A stretch of 64,000 nucleotides of DNA from Belnapia mucosa (GTDB lineage: Bacteria > Pseudomonadota > Alphaproteobacteria > Acetobacterales > Acetobacteraceae), in NCBI RefSeq assembly GCF_016775475.1, contig NZ_JAEUXJ010000004.1, forward strand, positions 186,001-250,000. Reading direction: 5' to 3'. Positions 50,557 to 58,474 of this stretch are shown piece by piece (the first letter of the stretch is position 1; every line of letters begins with the position of its first letter). Under the pieces are notes generated by a model. The model saw only the letters and a program-made list of their open reading frames with translations, did no database searches and had not been told where the DNA came from. The position numbers and the translations under genes were made by a program.

Positions 50557-51396
50557 TTACTCGGGACCGGCGGGCCAGCCGACCTTCCGCTCGTAATGCT
50601 TGGAATACTTGTCGGTGATGAGTTCGGTCTTCACCACGATGCAGACATCGGTGGTGTTGAATTGCGGGTCGAGCACCGCGCCATCGCCGACGAAGCCGCC
50701 GAGCCGGAGATAGCCCTTCACCAGCGGCGGCAACTCGTTCAGCACCGCGCGGATATCGAGCCCGGCGGGGTCCAGCCGGCCCATCGGGATATAGCGTTCC
50801 GGCAGGGCGCGCGGGCGAATCGCCGGCGGTGCCAGATGATGCGCATGCAGATAGGTCAGCGCCGGCGCCAGGGAATCGAGATCCGTGCCCGGCAGGCTAG
50901 CGCAGCCGAACATCAGGTCGATGCGGTGGCGGAAGACATAGGCGGCGATGCCGCGCCAGAGCAATTGCAGCGTGCCGCGGGTGCGGTGATTGGCATCGAC
51001 GCAGGATCGGCCGAGTTCCAGGATCGGCCCTGGCAGCGCCACCAGCGGGGCGATGTCGTATTCCGATGCTGAATAGAACCCGCCCGCCGCCGCGGCCGCG
51101 TTGCGGCGGATCAGCCGGTAGGTGCCGACGACCGAACGCGGCCCCTCCCCCAGGTCATGGTCGATGACCAGCAGGTGGTCGGCGACGGCGTCGAACCGAT
51201 CGCGGTCGCGGGCCGAGGCGAGCGTCTCCTCATCCGGATGGGCCCCCATCTCCTCGTAGAAGATGCGGAAGCGGAGCGCCTGGGCGGCATCCACCTCCTC
51301 CGCCGTCTCGGCAATGCGGACGCCGAGGTTGCCGGCCCGCAGTTCGCCGAAGCCGGCCTCCCGATCGGGGGCGAGGAGCAGGGGCGAGACCGTCAT
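50557..51396 (-). CDS. olsB: OlsB, ornithine N-acyltransferase (first step of ornithine lipid synthesis)
   Basis: GNAT-fold acyltransferase of the OlsB/hemolysin-like family, 279 residues; makes lyso-ornithine lipid from 3-hydroxyacyl-ACP. Landmarks are AQALRFRIFYEEMGAHPDEE, the VVGTYRLIRR strand, ILELGRSCVDANHRTRGTLQLLWRG and FGCASLPGTDL. It lies 13 bp downstream of fur on the same strand, probably one operon. olsA is not in the window. Confidence 0.9.
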   Translation of the reverse strand: MTVSPLLLAPDREAGFGELRAGNLGVRIAETAEEVDAAQALRFRIFYEEMGAHPDEETLASARDRDRFDAVADHLLVIDHDLGEGPRSVVGTYRLIRRNAAAAAGGFYSASEYDIAPLVALPGPILELGRSCVDANHRTRGTLQLLWRGIAAYVFRHRIDLMFGCASLPGTDLDSLAPALTYLHAHHLAPPAIRPRALPERYIPMGRLDPAGLDIRAVLNELPPLVKGYLRLGGFVGDGAVLDPQFNTTDVCIVVKTELITDKYSKHYERKVGWPAGPE

Positions 51397-51409
51397 CGCC
51401 GGTCGCCGC

Positions 51410-51901
51410 TCATGCGCCGGAGCTCCGCCGCCCGGGCCGACGCGGGCCCGCCGGCGGCTTCTGGTCGGGGAAGCGGCGGCCGAACAGCTCCAGCCGGTGA
51501 TCGACCAGTTCGAAGCCGAGCCGGGCGGCGATCTCCTGCGCCAGCTGCTCATGCCGCGAATCGGCGAATTCGATGACCTTGCCGGTATCGACATCGATCA
51601 GGTGGTGGTGGTGGCCATGCTCGGTCGGCTCGTAGCGGGCACGGCCGCCGCCGAAATCATGGCGTTCGAGGATGCCCTTCTCCTCCAGCAGCCGGACGGT
51701 GCGATAGACCGTGGCGATGGAGATGCGGCTGTCCTGCGCCACGGCGCGGCGGTACAGCTCCTCGACATCAGGGTGGTCCTCGCTCTCGGAGAGGACGCGG
51801 GCGATCAGTCGGCGCTGCCCGGTCATCTTCAGGCCGCGTTCGATGCACAGCCTTTCGATGCGGGAAATGCCCTCACGGTCGGCGGGAGCGGGCGTATCCA
51901 T
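51410..51901 (-). CDS. fur: Fur-family metal-responsive regulator
   Basis: Winged-helix metalloregulator, 163 residues. DNA-binding helix region DHPDVEELYRRAVAQDSRISIATVYRTVRLLEEKGI; metal-binding loop EHGHHHHLIDVDTGKVIEF, then RHEQLAQEIAARLGFELVDHRLELFG. The HHHH loop fits Fur/Mur rather than Zur, which has Cys pairs, or Irr. In alphaproteobacteria this protein may sense iron or manganese. ATG 51901 chosen over a 12-residue longer form. Confidence 0.92.
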   Translation of the reverse strand: MDTPAPADREGISRIERLCIERGLKMTGQRRLIARVLSESEDHPDVEELYRRAVAQDSRISIATVYRTVRLLEEKGILERHDFGGGRARYEPTEHGHHHHLIDVDTGKVIEFADSRHEQLAQEIAARLGFELVDHRLELFGRRFPDQKPPAGPRRPGRRSSGA

Positions 51902-52052
51902 GCGGCGACCATAGACCCTTGGCGCGCCCGCGACCATGGCGGAGGCGGGTGCGTGGCGAGAGCAGAGCCTGGCGGGCGGCTAGCTGTAGCGCGCCGGCTG
52001 ACGCCGCCCCCGCAACGAGAAGCGGGAGCCGGCGAGAGGCGCGCCAGTACCC

Positions 52053-52532
52053 TCAGGCGGTCTTGGCTGCTGCTGCCGCTGCAGCCGGAGCCGCTGCCTC
52101 GCGCCGGCCACCACGCGGCGGGCGACCACGCGGCTTGGTGCCGAGGCCGATCTTCTTGGCGAGAGAAGAGCGATGCTTGGCGTAATTCGGCGCCACCATC
52201 GGATAATCGGAGCCGAGGCCCCAACGCTCCCGGTATTGCTCGGGCGTGAGGTTGTAGGAGGTCTGAAGATGCCGCTTCAGCATCTTGAGCTTCTTACCGT
52301 CCTCGAGGCAGATCAGGTATTCGGGGGTAATCGATTTCTTGACCGGGACCGCAGGCTGCGGCCGATCCGGCTGCGACTTCACGATCGGCTGCCCAACGGA
52401 AGCGAGGCTCTTGTATACTTCCTGGATCAGGTTCGGCAAATCGGCCAGGGAGACCGGGTTGTTCGATACATGAGCCGCGACGATTTCCGCAGTCAGTCCC
52501 AGCAGATCGGCAGCAGGGGTTTCTTCAGCCAT
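52053..52532 (-). CDS. mucR: MucR/Ros-family transcriptional regulator
   Basis: Zinc-finger-type global regulator, 159 residues. The N-terminus (about 1-45, LLGLTAEIVAAHVSNNPV and LIQEVYKSL) drives oligomerisation. The finger is YLICLEDGKKLKMLKRHL with Cys75, Asp78 and His88; the fourth ligand position reads Ser92 (RHLQTSY) where many MucRs have His. NLTPEQYRERWGLGSDYPMVAPNYA follows, then a KPRGRPPRGGRR AT-hook-like stretch and an Ala-rich tail. Likely represses genes by binding AT-rich DNA and itself. A good promoter lies upstream. Confidence 0.94.
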   Translation of the reverse strand: MAEETPAADLLGLTAEIVAAHVSNNPVSLADLPNLIQEVYKSLASVGQPIVKSQPDRPQPAVPVKKSITPEYLICLEDGKKLKMLKRHLQTSYNLTPEQYRERWGLGSDYPMVAPNYAKHRSSLAKKIGLGTKPRGRPPRGGRREAAAPAAAAAAAKTA

Positions 52533-52562
52533 TGGGCGTGTCTTCCCGATTCTCGTCTGGAC

Positions 52563-52592
52563 GCTATAGTGCGATCAGCTGCCGTTTCGCAA
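52563..52592 (-). promoter_or_regulatory. Probable mucR promoter
   Basis: On the minus strand TTGCGA (52592-52587) and TATAGC (52568-52563) are 18 bases apart, predicting a start about 25 bases before the mucR ATG. GTGCGAT occurs twice on the plus strand within this 91-bp divergent gap (about 52569 and 52601). Confidence 0.45.
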
Positions 52593-52623
52593 TCCGTTTC
52601 GTGCGATAGAAGGGCAAGAAACC

Positions 52624-52878
52624 TTGAGTTTTATCTCCGCGAAAGAACTGGTTGGTGACCGGACCCTCGACATTACCGCCGAGACTTGTCCGATGACCTT
52701 CGTGCGTGTCCGTTTGGCACTGGATCGGATGACCAGCGGCGAGACGTTGTTGGTCCGCCTCCGTGGCGAGGAGCCGCGCCGCAATATTCCCCGCACCGCC
52801 GTCGAACAGGGCCATGCCCTGCTGGAGGAGGAAGACCGGCCGGACGGCACCGCCCTGCTGCTGCTCAGGAAGGGCTGA
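52624..52878 (+). CDS. TusA/SirA-family sulfur-carrier-like protein
   Basis: Small two-layer sandwich protein, 84 residues. LDITAETCPMTFVRVRLALDRM matches the start of TusA-type sulfur carriers, with Cys22, but the CPxP motif reads CPMT, so the second Pro is missing. The start is TTG with AAGGGC upstream. The 3' end overlaps convergent rimI by 14 bases. TusA relatives shuttle persulfide sulfur for tRNA thiolation or cofactor synthesis; partners are not visible here. Confidence 0.85.
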   Translation: MSFISAKELVGDRTLDITAETCPMTFVRVRLALDRMTSGETLLVRLRGEEPRRNIPRTAVEQGHALLEEEDRPDGTALLLLRKG

Positions 52879-53293
52879 GATCCCGCCGCAGGACCAGCGC
52901 ATCGGCACCATCCGCATAGTAACGGCGGCGACGCCCGACCTCGGCGAACCCCGCGGCGCGATAGAGCGCCAGCGCCGCCGCATTGCCCTCCGCGACCTCG
53001 AGGAACATCGCGGCCGCGCCGCGCAGGATGGCGCCCTGCATGGCGCCGGCCAGCAGCTCTGCGCCCGAACCCTGGCGACGCCGCGCGGGCGCCACGGCCA
53101 GGGTCAGGATTTCCGCTTCATCCGCGACGGCGCGCGCCAGCACCAGCCCCGCCCCCGGCTCCCACAGGCCGAAGGCGCCGGGCATGCCGAGCATCAGCGC
53201 CATGGCATCTGGCCCCCAGGCCTCAGTCGGCGGAAAGGCGGCCGCGTGCAGCGCGGCGAGCGCCGCCGCATCGTCCGGCCCGGCCGGCCTCAT
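52865..53293 (-). CDS. rimI: RimI-like ribosomal-protein alanine N-acetyltransferase
   Basis: GNAT acetyltransferase, 142 residues. The acetyl-CoA loop is VAPARRRQGSGAELL; LEVAEGNAAALALYRAAGFAEVGRRRRYY is the RimI-type C-terminus. It is coupled to tsaB by a four-base overlap, the widely conserved tsaB-rimI order, which supports the assignment. Confidence 0.92.
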   Translation of the reverse strand: MRPAGPDDAAALAALHAAAFPPTEAWGPDAMALMLGMPGAFGLWEPGAGLVLARAVADEAEILTLAVAPARRRQGSGAELLAGAMQGAILRGAAAMFLEVAEGNAAALALYRAAGFAEVGRRRRYYADGADALVLRRDLSPS

Positions 53294-53955
53294 CCCGGCG
53301 GCCGCACCGCCGGCGGCTCGACATAGAGCGGCCGAGCTTCGCGTGGCGGCAGCCGGCCGGCCAGGCGCAGCGCTGCCACCAAGCCGGCCGCAGCAGCATC
53401 CGGCAGACGGGATTCAGTCAGCAGCGCATCCTCGCCGCGCGCCGCCAGCCGGGCGGCGACCGCCAGCGCGGCATCGCCGGCAACCGCGACCGGCCCCCTG
53501 GGCAGCGGCAGCTCAGCCTCGGTCACTGGCTCGGGCAATGCGGTGGCGGCGAGGCTGCCGGGTGGGATGCGCTCCAGCAGCACCCGGCCACGGCGGTTGT
53601 CCACCACGGCCCAGACAGCGCGGCTGGCGCGCACAGCCTCCGGCACCGCCGCCGCCAGCGCCTCGCCGGTGGTGACGCCGATCAGTGGTCGGCCAGCGGC
53701 AAGGCCGATCCCCTCCGCCAGGGCCAGGGCAGCGCGAAGGCCGGTGAAGCCTCCCGGCCCCACCACCACCGCCACGGCATCGAGCTGGGTGGCGCGCAGC
53801 CCCGCCTCGGCCAGCACCGCCTCGGCCATGGGCGGCAGCAGCGCGGCATGGCCCCGGTCCCCCGCCTCGGCGCGGGCGGCACGCAGCACCCCATCCTCCA
53901 GCAGGGCCGCGGAACACCGTGCAAGCGCCCCGTCGATGGCCAGGATGCGCGCCAT
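53290..53955 (-). CDS. tsaB: TsaB, tRNA threonylcarbamoyladenosine (t6A) synthesis protein
   Basis: ASKHA-fold partner of TsaD, 221 residues, needed for t6A37 in tRNAs. The start ILAIDGALARCSAALLEDG and VVVGPGGFTGLRAALALAEGIGLAAGRPLIG are the family signatures. It overlaps rimI by four bases and starts one base from the xth stop codon region on the same strand. Confidence 0.95.
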   Translation of the reverse strand: MARILAIDGALARCSAALLEDGVLRAARAEAGDRGHAALLPPMAEAVLAEAGLRATQLDAVAVVVGPGGFTGLRAALALAEGIGLAAGRPLIGVTTGEALAAAVPEAVRASRAVWAVVDNRRGRVLLERIPPGSLAATALPEPVTEAELPLPRGPVAVAGDAALAVAARLAARGEDALLTESRLPDAAAAGLVAALRLAGRLPPREARPLYVEPPAVRPPG

Positions 53956-53956
53956 G

Positions 53957-54766
53957 TCAGAGTGCGAGTTCGACCATCACCGGCACATGGTCGCTGGCCT
54001 GGGGCCAGTTGCGGGCCGGCTTCAGCACCTGGTGCCGCGACAGCGTGCCGGCGAGGTCCCCGCTGACCCAGACATGGTCCAGCCGCCGGCCCCGATCCGA
54101 GGCTTCCCAGTCCTTCGCCCGGTAGGACCACCACGTATAGAGCTTCTGGTCGGAGGGGACGAAATGCCGCAGCGCGTCGTGCCATTCCCCGGCGGCCTGC
54201 CAGCCGGTCAGCGCCTCCACCTCGACGGGTGTGTGGGAGACGACGCCGAACATCTGCTTGTGGCTCCAGACATCATGCTCACACGGGGCGATGTTCAGGT
54301 CGCCAACCAGCACGCTGCGCCGGGCCGGGCCGCGGCTCCGGGTCCATGCCGTGGCCTCGGCGACGAAGTCCAGCTTATGGGCGAATTTCGGGTTCACCTC
54401 GCGGTCGGGCGTGTCGCCGCCGGCGGGCACATAGAAATCATGCAGCTCGATCGGCCCGCCCGGCACGTCGAGGGCGACGCCGAGATGCCGGCAATCCCCC
54501 TTCGAGCACCAGTTCGGGTCGTCATGGCGGATCTCGAACGGGATGCGGGAGAGCACCGCGACCCCGTTATAGCCCTTCATCCCCCGATGGGCGATGTGCG
54601 GGAAGCCCTGGGCCCGGATCTCCTCCAGCGGGAAGAGCTCGTCCGGGCATTTGGTCTCCTGCAGGCAGAGCACATCGGGGTCGAGCGCCGCCACCAGTTC
54701 CGCCAGCAGCGGACGCCGCAGGCGGACGGAGTTGATGTTCCAGGTGGCGATGCGCAGCGTGGCCAT
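53957..54766 (-). CDS. xth: Exodeoxyribonuclease III (Xth)
   Basis: AP endonuclease/3'-5' exonuclease, 269 residues. IATWNINSVRLR gives the metal-site Asn, CLQETKCPDE the catalytic Glu, VLVGDLNIAP the Asp/Asn pair, RRLDHVWVS and QASDHVPVMVEL the catalytic Asp-His end. The full length is intact. Lies between the FAH-family gene and tsaB with one- and two-base gaps, so all four genes may be one transcript. Confidence 0.96.
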   Translation of the reverse strand: MATLRIATWNINSVRLRRPLLAELVAALDPDVLCLQETKCPDELFPLEEIRAQGFPHIAHRGMKGYNGVAVLSRIPFEIRHDDPNWCSKGDCRHLGVALDVPGGPIELHDFYVPAGGDTPDREVNPKFAHKLDFVAEATAWTRSRGPARRSVLVGDLNIAPCEHDVWSHKQMFGVVSHTPVEVEALTGWQAAGEWHDALRHFVPSDQKLYTWWSYRAKDWEASDRGRRLDHVWVSGDLAGTLSRHQVLKPARNWPQASDHVPVMVELAL

Positions 54767-54768
54767 GG

Positions 54769-55455
54769 TCAGACGATTCGCGTCCGGACCTCGCCCACGC
54801 CCTCGACGAAGCCTTCCAGCAGGTCGCCCCGCTGCACGGCGGCCACGCCTTCCGGCGTGCCGGTCATGATGAGGTCGCCGGGCGCCAGGCGCACGAGATG
54901 GGAGAGGTTGGAGATCACCTCCGGCACCGACCAGATCAGCTTCGAGAGGTCGGAGGTCTGGGTGACCTTGCCGTTCACCTTCAGCTCGATTTTCCCCTTG
55001 GAGACATCGACGCCCTTGGCCGGCACCAGCGCGCCCATCGGCGCCGAATTGTCGAAGCCCTTGCCCATATCCCAGGGGCGGCCGGTCTTCTTCGCCTCGT
55101 TCTGGATGTCACGGCGGGTCATGTCGAGTCCGGCGCAATAGCCCCAGACATGGCCCATGGCATCCGCCACGCTGATATTGGCGCCGGCCGAGCCGATCGC
55201 CACCACCAGTTCCATCTCATGGTGGAGCTGCTTGGTCAGCGGCGGGTAGGGCATGTCGGCGTCGTTCACCACCAGCGCATCGGCCGGTTTCGCGAAGTAG
55301 AAGGGCGGCTCGCGAGTCGGGTCGCTCCCCATCTCGATCGCATGCTCGGCGTAATTCCGGCCGACGCAGAAGATGCGGCGCACCGGGAACATCTGGCTAC
55401 TGCCCTTGATGGGGACGGCGGCGACCACCGGCGGCACGATGACGTAGTCGGACAT
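54769..55455 (-). CDS. Fumarylacetoacetate hydrolase (FAH)-family hydrolase
   Basis: Metal-dependent C-C hydrolase or isomerase, 228 residues. Landmarks are IFCVGRNYAEHAIEMG, the LHHEMELVVAIG Glu ligands, an Asp in GLDMTRRDIQNEAKK and DLIMTGTPEGVAAVQRGD. Length and pattern fit fumarylpyruvate or acylpyruvate hydrolases. A GAGGAATGTCC context surrounds the ATG at 55455. A strong terminator ends an upstream transcript 134 bases before it, so it should have its own promoter. Confidence 0.92.
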   Translation of the reverse strand: MSDYVIVPPVVAAVPIKGSSQMFPVRRIFCVGRNYAEHAIEMGSDPTREPPFYFAKPADALVVNDADMPYPPLTKQLHHEMELVVAIGSAGANISVADAMGHVWGYCAGLDMTRRDIQNEAKKTGRPWDMGKGFDNSAPMGALVPAKGVDVSKGKIELKVNGKVTQTSDLSKLIWSVPEVISNLSHLVRLAPGDLIMTGTPEGVAAVQRGDLLEGFVEGVGEVRTRIV

Positions 55456-55588
55456 TCCTCGGAACCTCTTGCGGATTGGGGGCCGCGCCGAGCCATAGCA
55501 GCGCCGGGCAGGGCCCGGAAGCCCGCGGCACCGCGCCCAGGTCTTCAGAACCGGTTCAAGCATTCGCCCATAAGTTGATGAAGAAGCG

Positions 55589-55623
55589 AAAAAAAGCGCC
55601 CGGACAGGGGGGTGTCCGGGCGC
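55589..55623 (-). terminator. Strong Rho-independent terminator
   Basis: On the minus strand GCGCCCGGACA-CCCCCC-TGTCCGGGCGC forms a perfect 11-bp hairpin (55623-55596) followed by seven Ts (55595-55589). It lies 187 bases beyond the nearest upstream gene stop on this strand. Confidence 0.92.
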
Positions 55624-55705
55624 CGCACTAAAAGTTCCGATCGGAATGGTCGGGCGAGCCGGTAGGGGAAACCGGGCATCACCACCGGCTTTTAAGGCAG
55701 CCGAT
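55589..55705 (-). ncRNA. Candidate structured small RNA, about 117 nt
   Basis: On the minus strand a promoter-like TTGCGT (55740-55735), 17 bases, TAATCT (55717-55712) would start a transcript near 55705. It would fold as a junction: a 7-bp closing stem TTAAAAG/CTTTTAG (55695-55689 with 55634-55628), an inner hairpin AGCCGGT/ACCGGCT (55690-55684 with 55663-55657; the ends compete for two bases) and TTCCGATCGGAA (55646-55635), then the terminator. I match it to no known family. It could instead be a long 3' leader of the amidotransferase transcript. Confidence 0.45.
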
Positions 55706-55809
55706 GGTCATAGATTAGCGACTCGCTGACCCAGACGCAAAAGGCGTTTGCGCGATCCAGCCATGCGACTGTGTCCAGGCACATAAGTCACGCAGGCGTG
55801 ATCTCAGTG

Positions 55810-56583
55810 CTACTCCGCCGCTTGAGGCAGGACCCGCCGCGCCGCCCAGGCCGCCGTCGCCCTGCCGAACTGCTCCAGCAGGCCGCGGCTGACGGCATCC
55901 TTCTCCCAGTCGTATTCCGGGTGCCACTGCACGCCATAAGCGAATCCCGTCGCGTCACGCACGCGCACCGCCTCGATCGTGCCATCCGGCGCCCAGCCCT
56001 CGGCCACCAGCCGCGGCGCCAGGCGGGCGATGCCCTGGTTATGGAGCGAGTTCACCGGAATCTCGGTGGCTCCGGCGATGCCGGCGAGCAGGGTGCCTGG
56101 CGTCAGCCGAACCTGATGCGCCTTGCCGGTGCGGATACGCGGCAGCTTCTGGTCCGAGGGGGTGGAGTGGTCCATCCGCCCTGAAAGATCCTGGATCCGC
56201 TGGTCGAGGCTGCCGCCGAGCGCCACGTTCAGCTCCTGGAAGCCGCGGCAGATCGCGAGCACCGGGACGCCGGCCGCGATGGCGGCGCGGATCAGCGGCA
56301 GGGTGGTCGAATCCCGCGCGATGTCCTCGGGCGTGCCCTCAGCATGGGGTGGGCCCTCGTAGAAATCGGGGCAGACATTGGACCGGCTGCCGGTCAGGAT
56401 CAGCCCGTCAAGCCGGGGCAGGATCTGCGGCGCCAGCGCCTCCCCGGCCGCGGGCAGCAGCACAGGGATGCCGCCCACCGGTCCGAGCACGACGCGCACA
56501 TAGCTGTCCGAGGCTGCATGGTTCGGCGTGGCGAAGACGCCGAAGGCCTTCACGCAGCAGGAGATGCCGATCAAAGGTTTCAT
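55810..56583 (-). CDS. PuuD-like class I glutamine amidotransferase (gamma-glutamyl hydrolase)
   Basis: Peptidase C26-family protein, 257 residues. The nucleophile is Cys112 in LAICRGFQELNVALGG, with His221 and Glu223 in QWHPEYD. VNSLHNQGI and the GLILTGSRSNVCPDFY loop are typical of gamma-glutamyl-gamma-aminobutyrate hydrolases and relatives. It stands alone on the minus strand without other puu genes, so the substrate is unproven. Confidence 0.92.
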   Translation of the reverse strand: MKPLIGISCCVKAFGVFATPNHAASDSYVRVVLGPVGGIPVLLPAAGEALAPQILPRLDGLILTGSRSNVCPDFYEGPPHAEGTPEDIARDSTTLPLIRAAIAAGVPVLAICRGFQELNVALGGSLDQRIQDLSGRMDHSTPSDQKLPRIRTGKAHQVRLTPGTLLAGIAGATEIPVNSLHNQGIARLAPRLVAEGWAPDGTIEAVRVRDATGFAYGVQWHPEYDWEKDAVSRGLLEQFGRATAAWAARRVLPQAAE

Positions 56584-56652
56584 CGTATTGACAAGGTCGC
56601 GCGCGATTGCGGCGCGATCAAGATGATGAGGCCGCTATCCGCCATCAAATCG

Positions 56653-57279
56653 TCATTGCGGAATGCCAAGTTCCTCGCGGAAGCGCGGATCGTTGAAGTC
56701 GAAGAGCCGGCTGGAAAAGCGGGTGCCGTATTCGGGCTGATAGAGGCTGACCCGCGTCTCCTGCCCCTGGGCATCGACCACCGCCCATTGCTTCAGCTCC
56801 ACCGGGTTGTCGGCGAAGACGAGGGTCAGCCGACCTTCCGCCGCCTGGCCGGTGCGATACAGGGTGATGCGGATCAGCCCGCCGGAGCGCTCCACCCGGC
56901 TGACCGTGACATCGCCTGACAGCCGCACATCCTCGCGCAGCAGGATGCCGAGCGGGGTGGAGCCGAGCGGCAGGGTCGTCGCCTGCTTCAGTTGCCGGTC
57001 GAAATAGAAGAACTGGCCATGGCTGGCGACCAGCAGCAGCGGCTCCGGCGGGTCGTATTCGAAACGCATGGCACCGGGGCGCTGGATCCAGGCGGTGCCC
57101 TCGGCCGCGGCGCCATTCTGCGCGATCTGCAGGAAGCGCGCCTTCACGCTGCGCAGCGCGCCGAGCCAGGCCTCGGCCCGGGCAATATCGGCGCGGTCGC
57201 GGTCGGACAGGCTCTGGGCGGCGGCGCGGGCGGCCGGGGCCAGAAGCGCGGGCAAGGCGAAGAGGGTGCGGCGGTTCAT
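56653..57279 (-). CDS. lolA: LolA-like outer-membrane lipoprotein carrier
   Basis: Periplasmic chaperone that carries lipoproteins from LolCDE to the outer membrane, 208 residues. Sec signal MNRRTLFALPALLAPAARAAAQ, then AWLGALRSVKARFLQIAQNG, a GTAWIQRPGAMRFEYDPP strand and PLGSTPLGILL, ending GTRFSSRLFDFNDPRFREELG. This is the standard LolA fold pattern. Found between ftsK and xth in many alphaproteobacteria; here other genes intervene. Confidence 0.92.
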   Translation of the reverse strand: MNRRTLFALPALLAPAARAAAQSLSDRDRADIARAEAWLGALRSVKARFLQIAQNGAAAEGTAWIQRPGAMRFEYDPPEPLLLVASHGQFFYFDRQLKQATTLPLGSTPLGILLREDVRLSGDVTVSRVERSGGLIRITLYRTGQAAEGRLTLVFADNPVELKQWAVVDAQGQETRVSLYQPEYGTRFSSRLFDFNDPRFREELGIPQ

Positions 57280-57412
57280 CACCTGCCATGTGGACCGGTC
57301 CGGCGCCGGGGAAAAGCCCCGCCGGATCGTGAACGCCATACCGGACCCGTGATTCCCCAAGCCCGGCCAGGGCAGCGACGATGCGCTGACCGCCCTGTGC
57401 GGGCCGAGGATC

Positions 57413-58474
57413 ATGGTCGAGACCCTGTCACCCCTGTTGCTGCCTGACTGGCCGGCATCGGTCGTGCCCAGCCCGCCGCGCATCGCCGTGGTGGTGAGCG
57501 GCCCGGCCGCGTCCATGCCGCTCTGCCTGCTGGCCCTGCAGCGGCAGCGCACGGCGGCCGGGCTGCGGCCGTCTGCGGGCGGAATCGCCGTGGTGTTGGC
57601 GCCCGAGGAAGGGCCGGCCCGGCTGCGGCCGCTTCTGGCGGGGATCGAGCCCCACCTCCCCTTCCCGCTGCGGATTGAGGCGACGCCGGGCGCCGAGCCC
57701 GGCTGGCGGGCCGCGTTGCGGCAGGCCGCCGATTGGGTCGGGCCCGAGGGCATGGTGCTCTCCACGCGGGCCGATGCGGCGCCCGAGCCGGGCTGGATCG
57801 CCGCCCATGCCGCCGCCATCGCCGCTGGGGCCGAGGCTGGTGCCGGTATCATCCGGCCGCCCAGCCTCCCCTGCCCTGCCCGACGCTACGCCCTGCTGCT
57901 GGAGGCGATCGCCGCCCGGCTGGATCCGCTGGCCGAGCATCTCCCGCCACCGGCCGAGGCGGCCCACAACCTCGCCTTCCGCGCCGGCATCCTGCCGGAT
58001 GCGCTGCCGCCCGGCGGTGCGCCCGCCTTGCTGGCCCTGCTGCGGGCCCGGGATGCCACGATCCGCCTGGTCGCCGGGGCCGTCGTCGGCGCCGCCCTGC
58101 CCCCGCCGCCGGTGGAAGGGCTGCGCGCGGCCTGCCGGCGGGTCACCGCGCGGGCGATGCTGCGGCGGCTTTGGGAGGACGGAATCGGCATCGTCCTGCC
58201 GGAGAACGAGGCGCTGCGGCATCTCGCGCGGCGGCTCGGCCTGCCGGCCGGGGCGCTGGCGGCACTGCTCGGCACCCGGCATTTCGGCGCCGCCTGGGCG
58301 GCGGTGGAGGCAGCGAGCTCCATGCTCGCGCTGCAACCCCTGCCCGCCACGGCGCTGGCAGGGGAGACGCGGCGGGCCAGGCTGTTGCTTGCCTGGCTCC
58401 GCCTTGCCGGTCAGCGGGCCGGCGGACGGCCGGCGGGCGCCGCCATGCCGGGCGGCAGCTGCATCGGCTGGTAG
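57413..58474 (+). CDS. GT2-like glycosyltransferase with altered DxD
   Basis: The 353-residue protein resembles GT2 enzymes: PRIAVVVSGPAASMPLCLLALQRQ at the start, LSTRADAAPEPGWIAAHAAAI where the metal-binding DAD is usual (here RAD), and AHNLAFRAGILP. The C-terminal third is Ala/Leu/Arg-rich without clear membrane helices. The donor site may be impaired. GAGGA lies only two bases before the ATG. Its 3' end overlaps the convergent DUF4412-like gene by 64 bases. Confidence 0.7.
   Translation: MVETLSPLLLPDWPASVVPSPPRIAVVVSGPAASMPLCLLALQRQRTAAGLRPSAGGIAVVLAPEEGPARLRPLLAGIEPHLPFPLRIEATPGAEPGWRAALRQAADWVGPEGMVLSTRADAAPEPGWIAAHAAAIAAGAEAGAGIIRPPSLPCPARRYALLLEAIAARLDPLAEHLPPPAEAAHNLAFRAGILPDALPPGGAPALLALLRARDATIRLVAGAVVGAALPPPPVEGLRAACRRVTARAMLRRLWEDGIGIVLPENEALRHLARRLGLPAGALAALLGTRHFGAAWAAVEAASSMLALQPLPATALAGETRRARLLLAWLRLAGQRAGGRPAGAAMPGGSCIGW

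Larger units (their letters stand above)
55456..55809. other. 354-bp intergenic region holding a candidate small RNA and terminator
   Basis: No protein gene is visible. The part next to the FAH gene (55456-55588) should hold its promoter and has a GAACCGGTTC palindrome near 55549-55558. The rest carries the structured RNA and terminator listed separately. Confidence 0.6.

Noticed and set aside
55589..55705. The structured RNA as SRP RNA, tmRNA or 6S RNA
   Set aside because: It lacks the GGAAGGAAGC-type SRP loop, tRNA-like ends and a long rod with a central bubble.
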